Assembly (NCBI GenBank): GCA_913030785.1 | Contig: CAJWER010000096.1 | Location: forward strand, 1-10,120 | Source: an uncultured Chloroflexota bacterium | Lineage (GTDB): Bacteria > Chloroflexota > Dehalococcoidia > Lucifugimonadales > CAJWER01 | Reading direction: 5' to 3' | Length of the DNA stretch: 10,120 bases | In this document: one piece after another, positions 6,656 to 10,120 of the stretch | Numbering within the stretch: the first letter of the stretch is position 1 | How the letters are laid out: every line of letters starts with the position of its first letter | The notes under the pieces: generated by a model | Told to the model about the DNA's origin: nothing | Database searches by the model: none | Seen by the model: only the letters and a program-made list of their open reading frames with translations | Translations under genes and position numbers: made by a program

Positions 6656-8449
6656 ATGGGATTCACAACAAGACCGGTAATCATGGGCAGAAGAGGTGTC
6701 GTGACTGCCGGGCATTACCTGTCAGCAGAAGCGGGCATGCGGATAATGACGCAGGGTGGTAACGCCATCGACGCCGCTGCTGCGATGTGCATATGCGTGA
6801 ACCTGCTGGAGCCGCAGTCCAATGGCATCGGCGGCGAGGTACCGACTCTCGTCTACTCTGCGAAAGAGGGCAAGACCTACGCTGTCTCCGGCATGGGCTG
6901 GTCACCGAAGGACCTCACTATCGATTGGTGCCGTGACAATGGCGTAGACATGATCCCAGGCGACGGCTACCTACCGGCCTGTGCTCCGGCTGTTGTAGGG
7001 ACCTGGGCCGAGGCCCTCGCCAGGTTTGGCACTATGTCCTACTCCCAGGTGCTTGCGCCCGCTATTGAACTGGCCGAGGGTGGGTTTCCAATGTACGAAA
7101 GCCTGCACAATGCGCTTGTAGGCAATCAAGAAAAATTCACCGAGCAGTACCCGACCAGCGGTGATGTCTATTTGCCAGGTGGACGCGTGCCGGAGGTCGG
7201 CGAACTGTTTCGGAACATCGACTTCGCCAATACGCTGAAGACCATGTGTGCCGCGGAGGAGTCCGCGAAACACATGGGCCGTGTAGCTGGTATTGAGGCG
7301 GCCAGAGACGCCTTTTACAAGGGTGAGATCGCCGAAAAGATCGCCAAGTTCATATCCACACACGCTGTGACAGACGAGACAGGGGCGACGCGCACGGCGC
7401 TGCTTTCCTACGACGACATCGCCGAGTGGCGCGCCACCGTCGAGGAGCCGGTCTCCTACAACTACAAGGGGCTGGATGTCCACAAGTGCCCGACATGGAC
7501 TCAGGGCCCGACCTTTGTGCAGCACCTGGCCCTGCTGGACGGCATCGACCTCAAGTCGATGGGTCACAACACCGGGGAGTACCTGCACACCTGGATCGAG
7601 ACGTGCAAGCTGGCCTTCGCCGACCGCGAGGCCTACTACGGCGACCCGGCCTTCGACGACGTGCCCTTCGACACGTTGCTGTCCAAGGAGTATAACGAGG
7701 CACGTCGTGGGCTCATCGGAGCTTCAGCATCGATGGATTTGAGGCCGGGCGATGTTGGCAACGGCATCCCCGAATACGCGCTCAGGGACATCGGAGAGGA
7801 CAACCGGCTGGCCCTAGGCATGGAGGCAGGCGTGATCGGCGCCGGGCAGGGCCACCACCTTGGAGATACGACTCACCTCGACGCCGTAGACATTGAGGGC
7901 AACATGGTAGCCGCAACGCCCTCGGGCGGTTGGATCGGTACATCGCCGCTTATCTCGGGTCTCGGTTTCCCGGTCGGTACACGTGGTCAGATGTTCTATC
8001 TGAACCCGGAGCGGCCAAACGCACTCCAACCGCGCAAGAGGCCCAGAGCGACGCTGACACCAACGATGGTGACCCGCAACGGCAGGCCGTGGATGGCGTT
8101 CGGCACACCAGGCGGCGACGGCCAGGAGCAGTGGACGGTGCAATTCTTCCTGAACTACGTCGAGTTCGGCATGAACATCCAGGAGGCTTTGGACGCCCCT
8201 ACCCTGGTCACTACACACTTCCCGTCGTCGTTCTACCCGAGGGAGTCCTACCCTGGGCGCGTAACGCTGGACCCGATGATTCCATCAGCCGCGGCCGACG
8301 AGCTGCGGCGACGAGGCCACGGCGTAGAGATGTGGCCCGAGCCGTACACCGGCGGCAAGGTGATGGGCATCCGCATCGACGAAGAGCGCGGCGTCATACA
8401 TGGCGGTGCAGCCCCCAAGGGCAGCATAGGCTACGCCATAGGCTGGTAG
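6656..8449 (+). CDS. Gamma-glutamyltransferase-family protein (possible oxamate/amide amidohydrolase)
   Basis: 597 residues, the usual size of a GGT proenzyme, an N-terminal-nucleophile hydrolase that cuts itself into large and small subunits. The self-cleavage and nucleophile site is clear: 'GDTTHLDAVDIEGN' with Thr405 as the likely catalytic residue. GGNAIDAA-type and NGIGGE motifs mark the N-terminal part, and 'FGTPGGDGQEQ' plus GGAAPKGSIGYAIGW the C-terminal part. There is no signal peptide (start MGFTTRPVIMGRRG), so it should be cytosolic, unlike glutathione-degrading periplasmic GGTs. The PGGDGQEQ segment and RATLTP, in place of the SSM-type loop of classical GGTs, suggest the GGT-like amidohydrolase branch that includes oxamate amidohydrolase (HpxW); this sub-assignment is inferred. 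ATG 6656 has AGGAGG (6641-6646) nine bases upstream. It lies 30 bases after the UxuA-like gene and is probably co-transcribed. Confidence 0.87.
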   Translation: MGFTTRPVIMGRRGVVTAGHYLSAEAGMRIMTQGGNAIDAAAAMCICVNLLEPQSNGIGGEVPTLVYSAKEGKTYAVSGMGWSPKDLTIDWCRDNGVDMIPGDGYLPACAPAVVGTWAEALARFGTMSYSQVLAPAIELAEGGFPMYESLHNALVGNQEKFTEQYPTSGDVYLPGGRVPEVGELFRNIDFANTLKTMCAAEESAKHMGRVAGIEAARDAFYKGEIAEKIAKFISTHAVTDETGATRTALLSYDDIAEWRATVEEPVSYNYKGLDVHKCPTWTQGPTFVQHLALLDGIDLKSMGHNTGEYLHTWIETCKLAFADREAYYGDPAFDDVPFDTLLSKEYNEARRGLIGASASMDLRPGDVGNGIPEYALRDIGEDNRLALGMEAGVIGAGQGHHLGDTTHLDAVDIEGNMVAATPSGGWIGTSPLISGLGFPVGTRGQMFYLNPERPNALQPRKRPRATLTPTMVTRNGRPWMAFGTPGGDGQEQWTVQFFLNYVEFGMNIQEALDAPTLVTTHFPSSFYPRESYPGRVTLDPMIPSAAADELRRRGHGVEMWPEPYTGGKVMGIRIDEERGVIHGGAAPKGSIGYAIGW

Positions 8450-8545
8450 GCGCCATGGGCGCGTTTGGGGTGCGGGGTGAGTGGCGTGCAAAAAGGCGCG
8501 GTGCCTTGACGGACATTCGATCGACGGCAAGCGGCGATCCCACTC

Positions 8546-8658
8546 TGTCATGCTGAGGAGGCTTCCGACGAAGCATCTGGGGTGCGGGCCGCGCGCTTCC
8601 ATGACCGGAAAGGCGACCCAACGGCCCCAGACCTCTCTCGTCTCCGCTCAGCGTGACA
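8546..8658. repeat. Imperfect inverted repeat, REP/MITE-like dispersed element
   Basis: The 221-base gap between the convergent GGT-like gene and the unknown gene holds a long palindrome. TGTCATGCTGAG (8546-8557) pairs with CTCAGCGTGACA (8647-8658), one mismatch in 12, and inside it TCTGGGG (8576-8582) pairs with CCCCAGA (8625-8631). The arms between these boxes are degenerate. The left arm (CATGCTGAG ... CGACGAAGCATCT) resembles intergenic 'GTCATtCTGAG...CGAAGAATCT' repeats common in several bacterial genomes, including Chloroflexota. It encodes nothing convincing and could form a large hairpin acting as a transcription barrier. The rest of the gap (8450-8545) has only a weak GCGCC/GGCGC stem just after the stop. 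Confidence 0.6.
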
Positions 8659-8670
8659 TTCGAGTCTGAG

Positions 8671-9819
8671 CTAGCGGTTCCAGGGGAACTCTAGGGTCGG
8701 GTTGTTGGCGTAGCGGCGCATGGTTAGGGTCAGATTGACGCCCGAGCCTGGGGCAAGCCTGATTATGTAGGAGGATGCGTCCACATCCAGAGTCCGACCG
8801 TTCGCGACCGCACTGGCGATTTGGTGCTCCCCGTATCCCCCGCCCTGCACTACCACTGTGCGCGATTCCACCTGGCTGATATTCACCAGCGTTACGTCCG
8901 TCTCGGTTGCGGACATGCGGGTCACCAGGGCGGCCACGTCCTCGGGTACGCCTGCGCGGCGGCCTTCGGGGTCGAAGTAGCGCACGCGGGCGTGCAGCGG
9001 GTAGCCTTCCCTTCCGGTCGGAAGCCCACCGAGCATCAGCTGAGTCAGTGATCCTGTCACCGCTGGGACGAGATGGTTCATGTCGTCGGACATTCTTGTG
9101 TCGGCTGAGGCTTTATCGCTCCGCACCTGCTCCATGCGCCAGCGGACCGCCTCTAGGTCGCGTTCGAGGGCCTCGGTCGCATAGCCCGGGTTCTCGCCTT
9201 CCAGATACTGGACCCACTCGTCGTCTCGTACACGCTCTCGGTCCGTCGCGACCATCGACCAGTAGTACACTGCGAGTGCCCCCTCGTCGAATGGCCTTTC
9301 TCTAAAGTCGTACCAGCCTTCATCACCATGCATTCTCGGGTATATGGTCCGTCCATCGACCGTCTTGGCATTTGCATTGACCGCCTGAATGACTCCTCGC
9401 CACGTATCCACGTAGCGCTGGTCTCCGGTCAGCAGCAGGCCGTTGCCGAATCCGTAGGGTACCCGGTTGAACATGAAGGGGCGATGCCTGATCGCCTTGT
9501 CTGCCGGGTCATATACTGAAAATCCCCAGCCGTAGACACCGCCATACCACTTTCCATCAGTCTCACCGCCAACCGTACCATCGAGTCCGATGTTGGTCGG
9601 GATGATAAACCCGTTATCCTCCATGCGTTGTCGCCAGGCACTGGTGTATTCCAGAACCCAGTCCTTGTAGCGAGCCTGACCCGTCAGCATATAAGCATTC
9701 ATCGCTAGCGAGGTGGCGAGCATGTTTTGGGGGTGATCGCCAACAATGTCGTTGTAATCCTCGAAGTGCTCTACCATCTGCTGGTAGGTGTCTAAACCGG
9801 CAAAACCAAATATTCTCAA
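8671..9819 (-). CDS. Conserved-looking protein of unknown function, N-terminally truncated
   Basis: About 382 residues from a TTG at 9819; the frame stays open to base 9867, where an upstream stop (9868-9870) closes it, and no ATG or ribosome site is present. The visible protein starts inside what looks like a folded domain ('FGFAGLDTYQQM'), so the true N-terminus seems lost. Residues 1-200 are rich in aromatic and helical segments (GDHPQNMLATSLAMNAYMLTG, YKDWVLEYTSAW, IPTNIGLDG, DGKWYGGVYGWGF, PRMHGDEGW), reminiscent of alpha/alpha-toroid glycosidase or lyase folds. The last ~130 residues ('VTLVNIS...VVVQGGGYGEHQIASA') look like a beta-sandwich. I do not recognise a named family with confidence; a carbohydrate-active or heparinase-like role is only a fold-level guess. 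It ends tail to tail with the GGT-like gene. Its upstream side is replaced by lower-GC DNA, so it may be a disrupted gene. Confidence 0.7.
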   Translation of the reverse strand: MRIFGFAGLDTYQQMVEHFEDYNDIVGDHPQNMLATSLAMNAYMLTGQARYKDWVLEYTSAWRQRMEDNGFIIPTNIGLDGTVGGETDGKWYGGVYGWGFSVYDPADKAIRHRPFMFNRVPYGFGNGLLLTGDQRYVDTWRGVIQAVNANAKTVDGRTIYPRMHGDEGWYDFRERPFDEGALAVYYWSMVATDRERVRDDEWVQYLEGENPGYATEALERDLEAVRWRMEQVRSDKASADTRMSDDMNHLVPAVTGSLTQLMLGGLPTGREGYPLHARVRYFDPEGRRAGVPEDVAALVTRMSATETDVTLVNISQVESRTVVVQGGGYGEHQIASAVANGRTLDVDASSYIIRLAPGSGVNLTLTMRRYANNPTLEFPWNR

Positions 9820-10120
9820 GCTGTTTGACGACGTGGTTGAAGTGCATGAAAAACCGCGCCTTGAGTCTTACATCAACAGAGGAAAAAAATATTGGCGAAT
9901 AGAGATCGGGAAGGCAGTGGATGGCAAAAGGATACGACCAAGCCTTGGCAAGGATGAGACTTACGCTCGATCCGTTTATGCGGAGATCATAGAGAGACTT
10001 GGAAGCGGCGATATCAAAGGTATTGGATCAGCCGTGGAGGAACTAAAAGATTACGATTCCAAGGCAGCCAGAAGAAAGTTAAGAGCATTTAATGTTTCAA
10101 ATTTTCTAAACCTACATTCT
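9788..10120 (+). CDS. Putative tyrosine recombinase/integrase, N-terminal part, cut by window edge
   Basis: An open frame runs from just after TAG 9785-9787 to the window end without a stop (111 codons from GTG 9788). Other in-frame GTG codons at 9833 and 9842 could be the start; none has a clear ribosome site. The segment 'GKKYWRIEIGKAVDGKRIRPSLG' spans residues 32-54 and is followed by a helix 'ARSVYAEIIERLGSG'. It has the three-strand-plus-helix pattern of the N-terminal arm-type DNA-binding domain of phage and island integrases: strands with W-R-I, a basic turn, 'SLG', then a helix. The catalytic domain would lie beyond the window, so the call cannot be confirmed. Base composition from 9861 on is about 42% GC by my count, visibly lower than the neighbours, and the frame overlaps the 5' end of the minus-strand gene head to head. 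Both point to foreign DNA. Confidence 0.48.
   Translation, partial: MSKPAKPNILKLFDDVVEVHEKPRLESYINRGKKYWRIEIGKAVDGKRIRPSLGKDETYARSVYAEIIERLGSGDIKGIGSAVEELKDYDSKAARRKLRAFNVSNFLNLHS

Noticed and set aside
7426..7742. Locally dense overlapping open frames inside the GGT-like gene, considered as a small gene or recombined segment
   Set aside because: Explained by a locally higher GC at third codon positions; the GGT-family frame continues unbroken with expected motifs.
8546..8658. CRISPR unit or structured RNA gene
   Set aside because: There is only one inverted pair, no regular direct repeats with spacers, and no promoter or tRNA-like features.

Overview
The window looks like a piece of a high-GC bacterial chromosome. 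The mix of a stand-alone CoxL/XdhA-type molybdenum hydroxylase subunit, an RraA-like aldolase, a D-threonine-aldolase-like PLP enzyme, a UxuA-like dehydratase and a GGT/oxamate-amidohydrolase-like enzyme resembles the oxidative, patchwork catabolic gene content of Chloroflexota such as the SAR202/Dehalococcoidia-related lineages. That assignment is an inference from gene content and protein style only.

Layout, left to right. (1) 1-1070 (+): 3' part of an NHL-repeat beta-propeller protein. (2) 1080-1107: hairpin at a convergent gene junction. (3) 1186-1887 (-): RraA/HMG-aldolase family protein, with a good sigma70-type promoter. (4) 2050-4275 (+): molybdopterin-binding large subunit of the xanthine dehydrogenase family, without FeS or FAD subunits nearby. 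(5) 4305-4336: textbook terminator sharing a 16-base core with the first hairpin. (6) 4350-5462 (-): fold-type III PLP enzyme of the D-threonine aldolase / D-serine dehydratase group, with a near-consensus promoter. (7) 5585 (or 5627)-6625 and 6656-8449 (+): a probable two-gene operon of a mannonate-dehydratase-like protein and a gamma-glutamyltransferase-family amidohydrolase. (8) 8450-8670: a gene-free gap holding a ~113-base imperfect inverted repeat that looks like a dispersed REP/MITE-type element. (9) 8671-~9819 (-): a conserved-looking protein of unknown function (possible alpha/alpha toroid plus C-terminal beta domain) whose N-terminus is missing. (10) ~9788-10120 (+): start of a lower-GC reading frame resembling the N-terminal DNA-binding part of a tyrosine recombinase, running off the window.

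The enzymes are arranged mostly as single transcription units, back to back (shared divergent promoter regions at 1888-2049 and 5463-5584) or tail to tail (hairpins at 1080, 4305 and 8546), rather than as one operon. They all fit oxidation or cleavage of small organic acids, hydroxy/amino acids and amides, but I cannot assemble one confirmed pathway. The most notable feature is the right edge. A truncated chromosomal gene there abuts, and overlaps head to head, an integrase-like frame of about 42% GC. This is most simply an integration or rearrangement boundary, or an assembly join.
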